The position numbers and the translations under genes are program-made. A DNA stretch of 40,625 nucleotides, taken from a bacterium (GTDB taxonomy: Bacteria > Verrucomicrobiota > Verrucomicrobiia > Limisphaerales > JAJXZI01). The stretch covers positions 7,796 to 48,420 of the forward strand of contig JAJXZI010000105.1 of the NCBI GenBank assembly GCA_021780115.1. The letters run 5' to 3'. This document shows positions 7,745-15,941 of this stretch, piece by piece. The notes below the pieces were generated by a model. It was not told the DNA's origin, did not search any database, and saw only the letters and a program-made list of their open reading frames with translations. Positions within the stretch are counted from its first letter, which is position 1. Each line of letters begins with the position of its first letter.

Positions 7745-9163
7745 ATGAAAATCAAGCGATGGCTGCTGGTCGCGGCCATCACCAGTCTTCAAGAAACGGC
7801 CAGCCACGCGTGCGCCGATGACGGCACGGAAGAGAACCGACAGGTGAGAAAGCAGGTTCAAACGTCGGACCCAGGGTTCCGCCTCCTCGGAGGCGGGGCC
7901 GGGCCAACGTTTTCGTTCGGCGCCCGCGGCGTCTCCCTCCGCTCCGCCGACTCGAACTTCGTCGCGCGGCTCCATGGCCACGTTCAACTCGACTCGCGGA
8001 CGTTCTTCGGAGACGGCGGTGTCCGCGGCAGCGACCCGCTTCTGGTCCGGCGGGCGCGGCCGATCCTGGAAGGAACGGCATTCCAGGACTTCGACTTCCT
8101 GTTCACGCCGGACTTCGGCACCGGCGCCAACGGAGGCGCCACCGCGCAGACGCCGCAGATTTTTGATGCCTACCTCAGCTATCGCCCCCAACCCGGACTG
8201 CATTTTCGTGTCGGCAAGTTCAAGTCCCCCGTCGGACTGGAGCAGTTGCAGCCGGATGACTCGGTGCTCTTCAACGAACGCAGCCTGGCGACGGAACTGG
8301 TGCCCACGCGCGAGTTTGGCGTCCAGGTGCTTGGGGAGGGATTCGATGGTCGGCTCAGTTACCGGGCGGGCGTGTTCAACGCGGCGGGAGACTACCGCAA
8401 CGCGAGCGGCCCTGACTTCGGGCGCGACCCCGAAGTCGCGGGCCGGCTGTTCCTGCAGCCGCTCAAAGGCTCGACGTTGGCCGTGGCGCGAGGCGTCGGC
8501 TTGGGCGTGGGAGGAAGTTGCGGCGGCGCGTCAACGGCCAACGCCCTCCCCTCAAAAACCGGCGGCGCCCTGCCCGGCTACGCCACGGACGGACAGCAAC
8601 AATTCTTTGCCTACCATCCGGCGCCGGTGGGCGGAAGCGCGCCGGTCTTGGTCGCGGACGGCACGCACTGGCGGCTTTCGCCGCAGGGTTATGATTACTT
8701 TGGGCCTTTCGGCCTGCTGGGTGAATACGTTATTTCGTCGCAACCGGTCCGGCGCGCCGGCGCGGCCCCGCTGACTTCGGCCCGATTGGAACACGTCGCC
8801 TGGCAAATCACCGGCTCGTGGATGCTCACCGGCGATGCGGCATCCTACCAAGGCGTGAGTCCCGCCCATCCCTTCCATCCCGCGCTGGGCCAATGGGGCG
8901 CCGTGCAACTGGTGGCGCGGTTCGCGCAAATGGACCTCGACCGCGCCGCCTTCCCGCTGTTCTCCGACCCGCGGGCCTCGGCGCGCTCCGCCCGCGCCTG
9001 GTCGGTGGGGCTGAACTGGTGGCTGAACCGGAACGTGCGCCTGGGCGCCAGTTGCTCACATACCGATTTCAGTGGCGGCGGCGGCCCCGGGACATCGGCG
9101 CCGGCCACCGTGACGCGGCAGCCGGAGAATGTGCTGTTCACCCGGGCCCAACTTGTGTTTTAA
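7745..9163 (+). CDS. Outer-membrane porin, OprO/OprP (phosphate-selective porin) family
   Basis: The 472-residue protein has a cleavable N-terminal segment followed by the OprO/P family pattern: [16 protein letters not shown], then [20 protein letters not shown] with an aspartate-rich strand, and [21 protein letters not shown]. It ends in a strand with a terminal phenylalanine (LFTRAQLVF), the usual signature for outer-membrane barrel assembly. Known relatives are anion-selective. Its place between a DUF2292 gene and the sulfate-binding protein gene (4 bases away) suggests it passes sulfate or another sulfur oxyanion (inference). It is exported, and acts in the outer membrane. Confidence 0.82.
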   Translation: MKIKRWLLVAAITSLQETASHACADDGTEENRQVRKQVQTSDPGFRLLGGGAGPTFSFGARGVSLRSADSNFVARLHGHVQLDSRTFFGDGGVRGSDPLLVRRARPILEGTAFQDFDFLFTPDFGTGANGGATAQTPQIFDAYLSYRPQPGLHFRVGKFKSPVGLEQLQPDDSVLFNERSLATELVPTREFGVQVLGEGFDGRLSYRAGVFNAAGDYRNASGPDFGRDPEVAGRLFLQPLKGSTLAVARGVGLGVGGSCGGASTANALPSKTGGALPGYATDGQQQFFAYHPAPVGGSAPVLVADGTHWRLSPQGYDYFGPFGLLGEYVISSQPVRRAGAAPLTSARLEHVAWQITGSWMLTGDAASYQGVSPAHPFHPALGQWGAVQLVARFAQMDLDRAAFPLFSDPRASARSARAWSVGLNWWLNRNVRLGASCSHTDFSGGGGPGTSAPATVTRQPENVLFTRAQLVF

Positions 9164-9167
9164 GCCC

Positions 9168-10211
9168 ATGCCCGCCGGAAGAATTTCAACGCCCGCCGCG
9201 ATCCCGCTGACACGCCGCCTCGTCGTGCTCGTGGCCGTCCTGGCGGTCGCGCTGGCCGGGGCGTCGGCCAAAGATGTCACTCTGCTCAATGTCTCGTACG
9301 ACTCGACGCGCGAGTTCTACCAGGACTTCAACGCGGCCTTCGCGAAGCACTGGAAGGAGGGAACCGGTGACATGGTGAGGATCGACATGTCGCACGGCGG
9401 CTCCGGCAAGCAAGCCCGCGCCGTGATCGAGGGTTTGCCGGCGGACGTGGTGACGCTGGCGCTGGCCCATGACGTGGACGCGCTTTCGCGACGGGGCCGG
9501 CTGCTTCCGCAGAATTGGCGGCAGCGTCTGCCGGACCAGAGCGCGCCCTACACCTCGGCCATCGTCTTTCTCGTGCGTCACGGAAATCCGAAGGGCATCA
9601 AGGACTGGGACGATCTGGTCCGGCCGGGCATCACCGTCGTCACGCCCAATCCGAAGACCTCCGGCGGCGCGCGCTGGAACTACCTGGCCGCCTACGGCTA
9701 TGCGCTGCGGCACGCCCAAGGCGATCAGGCCAAGGCGCGGGAGTTCGTGGCGAAACTTTACAAAAACGTTCCCGTGCTTGATACCGGCGCGCGCGGCGCC
9801 GCCACCACGTTCATCCAGCGCGCCGTCGGCGACGTGCTGATCGCATGGGAAAATGAGGCGCTGCTCGCAACGCGGACGCCGGGCGCGGGCGGGTGCGAGC
9901 TGGTCGTCCCATCCGCCAGCATCCTCGCCGAGCCGCCGGTGGCCGTCGTGGATCGCGTCGCCGAGCGGCGGGGCACGGCCGTTGTGGCCCGCGCCTACCT
10001 CGAATACCTCTACAGCGAAGCCGGCCAGGAAATCGTCGCCCGCCACGGTTTCCGCCCGCGGTGCGAGGCTGTCCGGAAGCGACATGCGGCCAGCTTTCCG
10101 AATGTGGAGCTTTTCACGGTCGCCGACACTTTCGGCGGTTGGGCCGAGGCGCACCGGGTTCATTTTGCGGAGGGCGGCGTGTTCGACCAGATTTACCAAC
10201 CCAACCGCTGA
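9168..10211 (+). CDS. sbp: Sulfate ABC transporter, substrate-binding protein
   Basis: This is a periplasmic sulfate/thiosulfate-binding protein of 347 residues. A signal peptide covers about residues 1-36 ([19 protein letters not shown]). Mature sequence shows the Sbp/CysP hallmarks: [17 protein letters not shown], the substrate-loop region with [41 protein letters not shown] and a GVFDQIYQP ending. ATG 9168 gives the proper signal peptide and follows the porin stop by 4 bases; an in-frame ATG at 9129 lies inside the porin and is unlikely. It delivers sulfate to the CysTWA transporter encoded downstream. Confidence 0.94.
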   Translation: MPAGRISTPAAIPLTRRLVVLVAVLAVALAGASAKDVTLLNVSYDSTREFYQDFNAAFAKHWKEGTGDMVRIDMSHGGSGKQARAVIEGLPADVVTLALAHDVDALSRRGRLLPQNWRQRLPDQSAPYTSAIVFLVRHGNPKGIKDWDDLVRPGITVVTPNPKTSGGARWNYLAAYGYALRHAQGDQAKAREFVAKLYKNVPVLDTGARGAATTFIQRAVGDVLIAWENEALLATRTPGAGGCELVVPSASILAEPPVAVVDRVAERRGTAVVARAYLEYLYSEAGQEIVARHGFRPRCEAVRKRHAASFPNVELFTVADTFGGWAEAHRVHFAEGGVFDQIYQPNR

Positions 10212-10373
10212 CCCATTGGGGAGAACCACCTTGCCGCCCATGAACATCGTCCCGCCCCCGCCTGCAAGCGACTTTCCCAGTGCCAGCCCGCGCCGCTGCC
10301 ACCACTCGTCCGGCAGGCGCTCAGGCTGCCCTGGGTGTCCGTGATTTTCGCAACCAACAACCACCACTGACCT

Positions 10374-11348
10374 ATGCCCCGCATCTACAACGACATCACC
10401 GAAACCATCGGCAACACCCCGCTGGTGCGCCTCCACCGCACCGCCACGAAACACGGCGCCCTCGCCGAGGTCCTGCTCAAACTGGAGTTCTTCAATCCGC
10501 TCTCCAGCGTCAAGGACCGCATCGGCGTGGCAATGATCGAGGACGCGCTCCGCTCCGGGCGCATCAACCCGGACACGGTCTTGATCGAGCCAACCAGCGG
10601 CAACACCGGCATCGCGCTGGCGTTCGTCGCCGCCGCGCGCGGCTTGAAGCTCATCCTCACCATGCCGGAGACGATGAGCCTCGAACGCCGCAAGCTGCTC
10701 AAAATCCTTGGCGCGAAACTCATCCTGACGGAAGGCGCCAAAGGCATGAAAGGCGCGATCGCCAAGGCCGAGGAACTCAACCGCCAAATTCCGAACAGCG
10801 CCATTCTCCAGCAGTTCTCCAATCCGGCGAACCCCGCGATCCATCGTCGCACCACCGCGGAGGAAATCTGGCGCGACACCGGCGGCCAGGTGGACTTTGT
10901 CGTGGCCGGCGTCGGCACCGGCGGCACGATCACCGGCGTCGCGGAGGTGCTCAAAGCCCGCAAACCCGGCCTCAAAGCGGTCGCGGTCGAGCCGGCGAAG
11001 TCAGCGGTCATCTCCGGCGGCCCGCCGGGACCGCACAAGCTCCAGGGACTCGGCGCGGGCTTTATTCCCGACAACCTCAACGTGGAGGTCCTCGACGAAA
11101 CCATCACGGTCCAGGAAGAGGATTCCGCTCCGTTGACCAAGGAGATCAACCGCCTTGACGGCATCCCGGTGGGCATTTCCAGCGGCGCGGTGGCCTGGGC
11201 GGCGCTCCAGATCGCCAAGCGCCCGGAGAACCGCGGCAAACTCGTGGTGGCCGTCATGCCGAGTTGCGGCGAACGCTACCTCTCCTCCTGGCTCTTCGCC
11301 GACATCAGCGTCGAGAGCGACTCCATCGAAGACTGGCTCCGGGCATGA
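10374..11348 (+). CDS. cysK: Cysteine synthase A (O-acetylserine sulfhydrylase)
   Basis: The 324-residue PLP enzyme makes cysteine from O-acetylserine and sulfide. The PLP lysine is Lys47 in [15 protein letters not shown]. The substrate loop [10 protein letters not shown], the phosphate-binding [10 protein letters not shown] and the C-terminal GISSGA segment are all present in order. Length fits CysK. A 162-base gap separates it from sbp, and its stop overlaps the start of cysT by 4 bases (ATGA). Placing the sulfide-fixing enzyme inside the transporter operon couples uptake to cysteine synthesis; no sulfate-reduction genes are in the window. Confidence 0.95.
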   Translation: MPRIYNDITETIGNTPLVRLHRTATKHGALAEVLLKLEFFNPLSSVKDRIGVAMIEDALRSGRINPDTVLIEPTSGNTGIALAFVAAARGLKLILTMPETMSLERRKLLKILGAKLILTEGAKGMKGAIAKAEELNRQIPNSAILQQFSNPANPAIHRRTTAEEIWRDTGGQVDFVVAGVGTGGTITGVAEVLKARKPGLKAVAVEPAKSAVISGGPPGPHKLQGLGAGFIPDNLNVEVLDETITVQEEDSAPLTKEINRLDGIPVGISSGAVAWAALQIAKRPENRGKLVVAVMPSCGERYLSSWLFADISVESDSIEDWLRA

Positions 11349-12193
11349 CGGCCCCCTTCACGCTTTCCGTGCGCGAACGAAAATTCAACGCGTTGCCCGG
11401 CTTCAGCCTGACGCTGGGCTACACGCTCTGCTACCTGAGCGCGCTGGTCCTCCTGCCCCTGGCCGGCCTGCTGCTGCGCGTGTCGTCCCTGTCCTGGGCC
11501 GATTTCTGGCGCCTGGCCACGACGGGGCGCGCGCTGGCCGCCTACCGGCTCACGTTCGGCGCGTCGTTTCTGGCGGCGCTGGCCAACGCCGTCTTCGGCA
11601 CCATCCTGGCCTGGGTCCTGGTGCGCTATCGCTTTCCGGGCCGGAGGCTGGTGGACGCGCTGGTGGATTTTCCGTTCGCGCTGCCCACGGCGGTCGCGGG
11701 CCTGACGCTCGCCAGCCTGTTCTCCGCCCACGGCTGGCTGGGGAGGTTCCTTGTGCCGCTCGGCATCCAAGGCGCCTTCACGCCGCTGGGCGTGGTGATC
11801 GCGCTGACGTTCGTGGGGATGCCGTTTGTCGTGCGCTCGCTCCAGCCGGTGCTGGAAAATTTGGAGCGCGACGTCGAGGAGGCGGCCGCGACGCTCGGCG
11901 CCGGCCGGCTGCGCACCTTCCTCCGGGTCATCGGCCCGGTGCTGCTGCCCACGGTCATCACCGGTTTCGCCCAGGCGTTCGCGCGGGCCGTTGGCGAGTA
12001 TGGCTCGGTCATTTTCATCGCCGGCAACAAACCGTACGCCTCGGAGATCGCCCCGCTCCTTCTGGTCATTCGCCTGGAGGAATACGACTACGCCGGCGCG
12101 CTGGCGTTGGCGGTCGTGCTGCTGACGATCTCGTTCGCGCTGCTCATCACCATCCACCTGCTCGAACACTGGGCCGGCCGTTACCAGCCATGA
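11345..12193 (+). CDS. cysT: Sulfate ABC transporter permease CysT (CysU)
   Basis: This inner-membrane permease of 282 residues has about six hydrophobic segments and the cytoplasmic EAA loop ([21 protein letters not shown]). The motif [12 protein letters not shown] is typical of CysT. ATG 11345 overlaps the cysK stop; the open frame extends upstream inside cysK but without similarity. It pairs with CysW to form the sulfate channel energised by CysA. Start and stop overlaps with both neighbours show tight translational coupling. Confidence 0.93.
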   Translation: MTAPFTLSVRERKFNALPGFSLTLGYTLCYLSALVLLPLAGLLLRVSSLSWADFWRLATTGRALAAYRLTFGASFLAALANAVFGTILAWVLVRYRFPGRRLVDALVDFPFALPTAVAGLTLASLFSAHGWLGRFLVPLGIQGAFTPLGVVIALTFVGMPFVVRSLQPVLENLERDVEEAAATLGAGRLRTFLRVIGPVLLPTVITGFAQAFARAVGEYGSVIFIAGNKPYASEIAPLLLVIRLEEYDYAGALALAVVLLTISFALLITIHLLEHWAGRYQP

Positions 12194-13125
12194 CCGTGAA
12201 ATCCGCCCCGCAGCCCGCCTCGCGCGAGGCCACCGCCCGGTCCCGCCGCGGCACCGAAGAATCGCCGCTGGTCAAGTGGCTGCTGATCGGCGTGGCCTTG
12301 GTGTTTGTCCTGACGTTTCTGCTGCTGCCGCTCGTCAACGTGTTCGTGCAGGCGCTGGCCAGCGGGGGGTCGGCCTGCGTGAAAGCGCTCCGCCAACCCG
12401 ACACCGTCGCCGCCCTCCGGCTCACGCTCACCGTCGCGGCGATCAGCGTCCCGTTGAACACGATCTTCGGGGTCGCCGCCGCCTGGGCCATCGCCAAGTT
12501 CCACTTCCCCGGCAAAGCGCTGCTCAACGCGCTCATCGACCTGCCCTTCTCCGTTTCGCCCGTCGTCGTGGGGCTGATGCTGTTGCTCCTGTTCGGTCGG
12601 CAAGGTTACGGCGGGGAGTGGTTGGATCGCCACGATCTGCACATCGTTTTTGCCGTTCCGGGCATCGTGCTGGCGACGCTCTTCGTCACCGTCCCGTTCG
12701 TGGCGCGCGAACTGGTGCCGGTGATGCAGGCGACCGGCACCGAGCAGGAACAGGCGGCGCTCACGCTGGGCGCGGGCGGCTGGCGGACGTTCTGGCACGT
12801 CACGCTGCCGTCGGTGAAGTGGGGCCTGCTCTACGGCGTCATCCTCTGCAACGCCCGGGCGATGGGCGAATTCGGCGCGGTCTCGGTGGTCTCCGGCCAC
12901 ATCGCCGGCCGGACCGACACGCTGCCGCTGCGCGTCGAGGAGCTCTACCAGGATTACGACGGCGCGGCGGCGTTCACGGTGGCGGGCCTGCTGGCCCTGG
13001 CCGCGCTGGTGACGCTGGGCCTCAAGACCTGGCTGGAATGGCAACAAGAACGCCAGCAAGGCCGGGCGCGACGGGCCACGCCGGGGCCGCCACATTCAAA
13101 TTGGAAAGCGCCCATCGCCCATTGA
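12190..13125 (+). CDS. cysW: Sulfate ABC transporter permease CysW
   Basis: This is the second membrane subunit of the sulfate importer, 311 residues with about six membrane segments. The family motif LPFSVSPVVVGLM, the EAA loop (EQEQAALTLGAGGWRTFWHVTLP) and GEFGAVSVVSGHIAGRTDTLP are diagnostic. ATG 12190 overlaps the cysT stop by 4 bases. The last 25 or so residues (RQQGRARRATPGPPHSNW...) form a basic, low-complexity tail beyond the final membrane helix. cysA starts 11 bases later. Confidence 0.93.
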   Translation: MTVKSAPQPASREATARSRRGTEESPLVKWLLIGVALVFVLTFLLLPLVNVFVQALASGGSACVKALRQPDTVAALRLTLTVAAISVPLNTIFGVAAAWAIAKFHFPGKALLNALIDLPFSVSPVVVGLMLLLLFGRQGYGGEWLDRHDLHIVFAVPGIVLATLFVTVPFVARELVPVMQATGTEQEQAALTLGAGGWRTFWHVTLPSVKWGLLYGVILCNARAMGEFGAVSVVSGHIAGRTDTLPLRVEELYQDYDGAAAFTVAGLLALAALVTLGLKTWLEWQQERQQGRARRATPGPPHSNWKAPIAH

Positions 13126-13136
13126 CGCAACGCGGC

Positions 13137-14240
13137 ATGAGCATCGAACTGAAAAACGTCACCAAGAAGTTCGGCGAGGTCACCGCCGTCCAGGAGGTCA
13201 GTTTCTCCGTGCGGGACGGCGAATTGATGGGGCTGCTCGGCCCGAGCGGCGGCGGCAAGACCACCGTGCTGCGGATGATCGCCGGCCTCGAAGTGCCGAG
13301 CCAGGGCGACATCTTCATCCGTGGCCGGCGCGTCAACGCCCTCCCGGTGCAGAAGCGCAACATCGGTTTCGTGTTCCAGAACTACGCGCTCTTCCAAAAC
13401 ATGAGCGTCCGCGGGAACATCGCGTTCGGTTTGAACGTCCGGAAGTGGCAGCGCCCGGACATCGAGGTCCGCGTGCGGGAACTGCTGGCGCTCCTCGGCC
13501 TGGAAGGGCTGGAACAACGCTACCCGCATCAGCTTTCCGGCGGCCAGCGCCAGCGCGTGGCCATCGCCCGCGCCCTGGCGCCCCGGCCGGGCGTGCTGCT
13601 GCTCGACGAGCCATTCGGCGCCGTGGACGCCAAGATCCGCCAGGAGTTGCGCGAGTGGCTGGTGCGGCTGCACCACGAGTTGAACGTGACGACGCTCTTT
13701 GTCACCCACGACCAGGAAGAAGCGCTGGAAGTCTCCGACCGCATCGCCATCTTTTCGCGCGGCGGGCTGGAGCAGGTCGGTTCGCCGCGCGAAGTCTATG
13801 AACAGCCGGCCAACGAATTCGTCGCCCGCTTCATCGGCGTCCTGAACGTCCTGGAACTCGAGGTGCGCGACGGCCGGGCGCGGGTGAACGAGCTGGCCTT
13901 TCCCAGCCACGGACGCACCGAGGGCCAGCGGCTCCGGATCGGCTTCCGTCCCTATGCCGTGCCGATCTCGGCGGACGTGCATGCCTACCGCTACCGGGCG
14001 CTGCTGCGGCGCACCTTCTTCCTGGGCGTCATGCTGCGGGTGGAGTTGGAATTGCCCAGCGGGCTGATCATCCGCGCCCGGATGACCAAGGAGGATTACA
14101 CCCGCGAGAATTTGCACGACGGCGCCCCGGTTTCCTTTCAAATCCGCCAATACCGCGTCTTGTCGGGCGACGACGACGCGCTGCGGCCGGAAGTCGCCAC
14201 GGTTCACGATCTGCCGCCGATGGTCGGCGAAGGCATCTGA
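13137..14240 (+). CDS. cysA: Sulfate/thiosulfate ABC transporter ATP-binding protein CysA
   Basis: The 367-residue ATPase powers the CysTW importer. Walker A (GPSGGGKTT, residues 35-43), the Q-loop (FVFQNYALF), the signature LSGGQRQRVAIARAL, Walker B (VLLLDEPFG), the D-loop (AVDAKIR) and the switch His (LFVTHDQEEAL) are all intact. The C-terminal third is the TOBE-type regulatory domain (LRIGFRPYAVPI). ATG 13137 gives the canonical MSIELKNVTKKFG start. It is the last gene of the sulfur operon and converges with the minus-strand gene ending at 14303; no rho-independent terminator is evident in the gap. Confidence 0.95.
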   Translation: MSIELKNVTKKFGEVTAVQEVSFSVRDGELMGLLGPSGGGKTTVLRMIAGLEVPSQGDIFIRGRRVNALPVQKRNIGFVFQNYALFQNMSVRGNIAFGLNVRKWQRPDIEVRVRELLALLGLEGLEQRYPHQLSGGQRQRVAIARALAPRPGVLLLDEPFGAVDAKIRQELREWLVRLHHELNVTTLFVTHDQEEALEVSDRIAIFSRGGLEQVGSPREVYEQPANEFVARFIGVLNVLELEVRDGRARVNELAFPSHGRTEGQRLRIGFRPYAVPISADVHAYRYRALLRRTFFLGVMLRVELELPSGLIIRARMTKEDYTRENLHDGAPVSFQIRQYRVLSGDDDALRPEVATVHDLPPMVGEGI

Positions 14241-14302
14241 GTCGCACGATTCTGCCGCCGGGGCCGGAAGCTCGCCCGCCCGTCTCCGGGAAGATTCCGA
14301 TC

Positions 14303-15673
14303 TCACCGCGCCAGCTTCCTGAGCTGGGCTAGGGTGACGGTGGCGACGTGAGGGACGCGCCAACAGCCCCACCAGGCGCTGAATTCCTCCCGCTCCCGGG
14401 CGACGCGCACCTTCTCGCCGTCGTGCCACAGCACCGCCGCCAGGCCGTGCGAGAAGCGCGTCTCCCACGGCAGGTGGTAGGCGCCGGCGTCGAGCCAGAG
14501 CAGGTGATCGCCGGGCCGGATCGTCCGCGGCAGGAGGCAGCGCGCCAGTTGGTCGAAGGCCATGCAGGTCGGACCGCTGACGGTGGTCAGCGTTCGGGCT
14601 CCGCCCCGCGGGACCAGCGGAATCAGCGCGTGGCGTTCCCAGTTGGCGACGAGCGCGTTTGTGGTGCGCCCGCCGTCACAGATGAAGTGGCGCATCCCCC
14701 GGCGCTCCTTGACGTCGAGGATTTGCACCACCAACACGCCGGAACGCGCGGTGAGCCAGCGGCCGTTCTCCAGCCAGATTTCCCGCACGCCAGGGAAAAG
14801 CCGCCAGGCGCGCTCGTAAACGCGGGCCATTTCGCCGAGGTCGAATGCGGCGTCCACGCGCCGGCCGGCGGGCGACAGAACGTGCGGCGGCGGGAACCCG
14901 CCACCGCAATCGACGAACCTCGGCGCGAACCCGGCGGCACGGCAAATCTCCGCCGCCTCGGCCAGCGCCCGCGCGTAAATGGCCGCGGACCCCACGTTCG
15001 TCCGCAGATGGAAATGCACCGTCTCCAGCCGCACGCCGGCGCCGCGCAGCCGATGCACCGTCAGCCGCGCCTCTTCTTCGGCCATCCCGAACTGCGTCGG
15101 GTGGCCGGGCGATTCGGGATCGACCTCCTGCGGCGTGTGGAGGCGGAGGCCGGCGGTCCAATCGAGCTGGCGCGCCAGGGGCGCGAGGGCCGCGGCCTCG
15201 TGGACCGAGTCGAAGTTCACGCCCAGCCCGCGCGCCGCATGCCGTGGCAACCAGTGGTGCTTGGCCGGGCCGTTGACAAGGATGCGCTCCGGCGGGAAGC
15301 CTTCGTTGAGCGCCGCGAGCAACTCGAACTCGCTCACCACCTCGATGCCGCGCCCCGACTTGCGCCACCACTGCAACAGCGGGCGCAGCGGCTGCGTCTT
15401 GCAGGAAAGCCAGTGGCGCACGGGCAGATGGCCGAAGTGCGCGTCCAACTCCGCGAGCGCGGCGGCCATCGGCGTGACGGAGAAAAGGTAAAACGGGGTC
15501 GGCTGACGGGCCAACTGCGGGCGGACCAGGTCACGCCAGAACTTCAACACCGCGGGCGGATGACCGAAGGCGCGCCGGACGCTCTCCGCCGCCGCGGAGG
15601 CTGCCGCGCCTGGCTGCCGGGCCGCGTCGCCGCGTCGTACTGCGGCTGGGCCGCTGATTTGCGCCTTGCTCAT
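14303..15673 (-). CDS. PLP-dependent decarboxylase, ornithine/diaminopimelate decarboxylase family
   Basis: The 456-residue protein has the fold-III decarboxylase pattern. Lys92 in LSCKTQP is the probable PLP lysine, followed by GIEVVSEFELLAAL, HFHLRTNVGS, a phosphate-binding DCGGGFPP, and the C-terminal active-site segment SGPTCMAFDQLARC with WLDAGAYHLPWETRFSHG. Relatives decarboxylate diaminopimelate, ornithine, lysine or carboxynorspermidine; the usual GPTCDSxD is here GPTCMAFD, so the substrate cannot be assigned. The frame extends upstream to 16162, but that part overlaps the opposite-strand gene; ATG 15673 is preferred. It stands alone and divergent to the FG-GAP gene. Confidence 0.78.
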   Translation of the reverse strand: MSKAQISGPAAVRRGDAARQPGAAASAAAESVRRAFGHPPAVLKFWRDLVRPQLARQPTPFYLFSVTPMAAALAELDAHFGHLPVRHWLSCKTQPLRPLLQWWRKSGRGIEVVSEFELLAALNEGFPPERILVNGPAKHHWLPRHAARGLGVNFDSVHEAAALAPLARQLDWTAGLRLHTPQEVDPESPGHPTQFGMAEEEARLTVHRLRGAGVRLETVHFHLRTNVGSAAIYARALAEAAEICRAAGFAPRFVDCGGGFPPPHVLSPAGRRVDAAFDLGEMARVYERAWRLFPGVREIWLENGRWLTARSGVLVVQILDVKERRGMRHFICDGGRTTNALVANWERHALIPLVPRGGARTLTTVSGPTCMAFDQLARCLLPRTIRPGDHLLWLDAGAYHLPWETRFSHGLAAVLWHDGEKVRVAREREEFSAWWGCWRVPHVATVTLAQLRKLAR

Positions 15674-15941
15674 CGTTCGCCCGATCTTGCCGGCGGCAGA
15701 AATGCGCCCCGAGAAATTCCCCGGCTCGGTCTGTCCGCCAGCACCGTCAGCCACCGACCGGTCTGCCGCCGTCGCAGCGAGGCTGAACTTCGGCGCTTGG
15801 TTCCGCAACTCCTCAGCGCGCCAGCCGCTTGCGCTGGAATCCTCGCGCTCCTCGCCCGGCGTGCCGTTCCCATTTGCGTTTGGATTAAACTGGCCAACCT
15901 TTCCGGCCATTGGCACTTTCGCCCGGCTGAACAAACACGCT

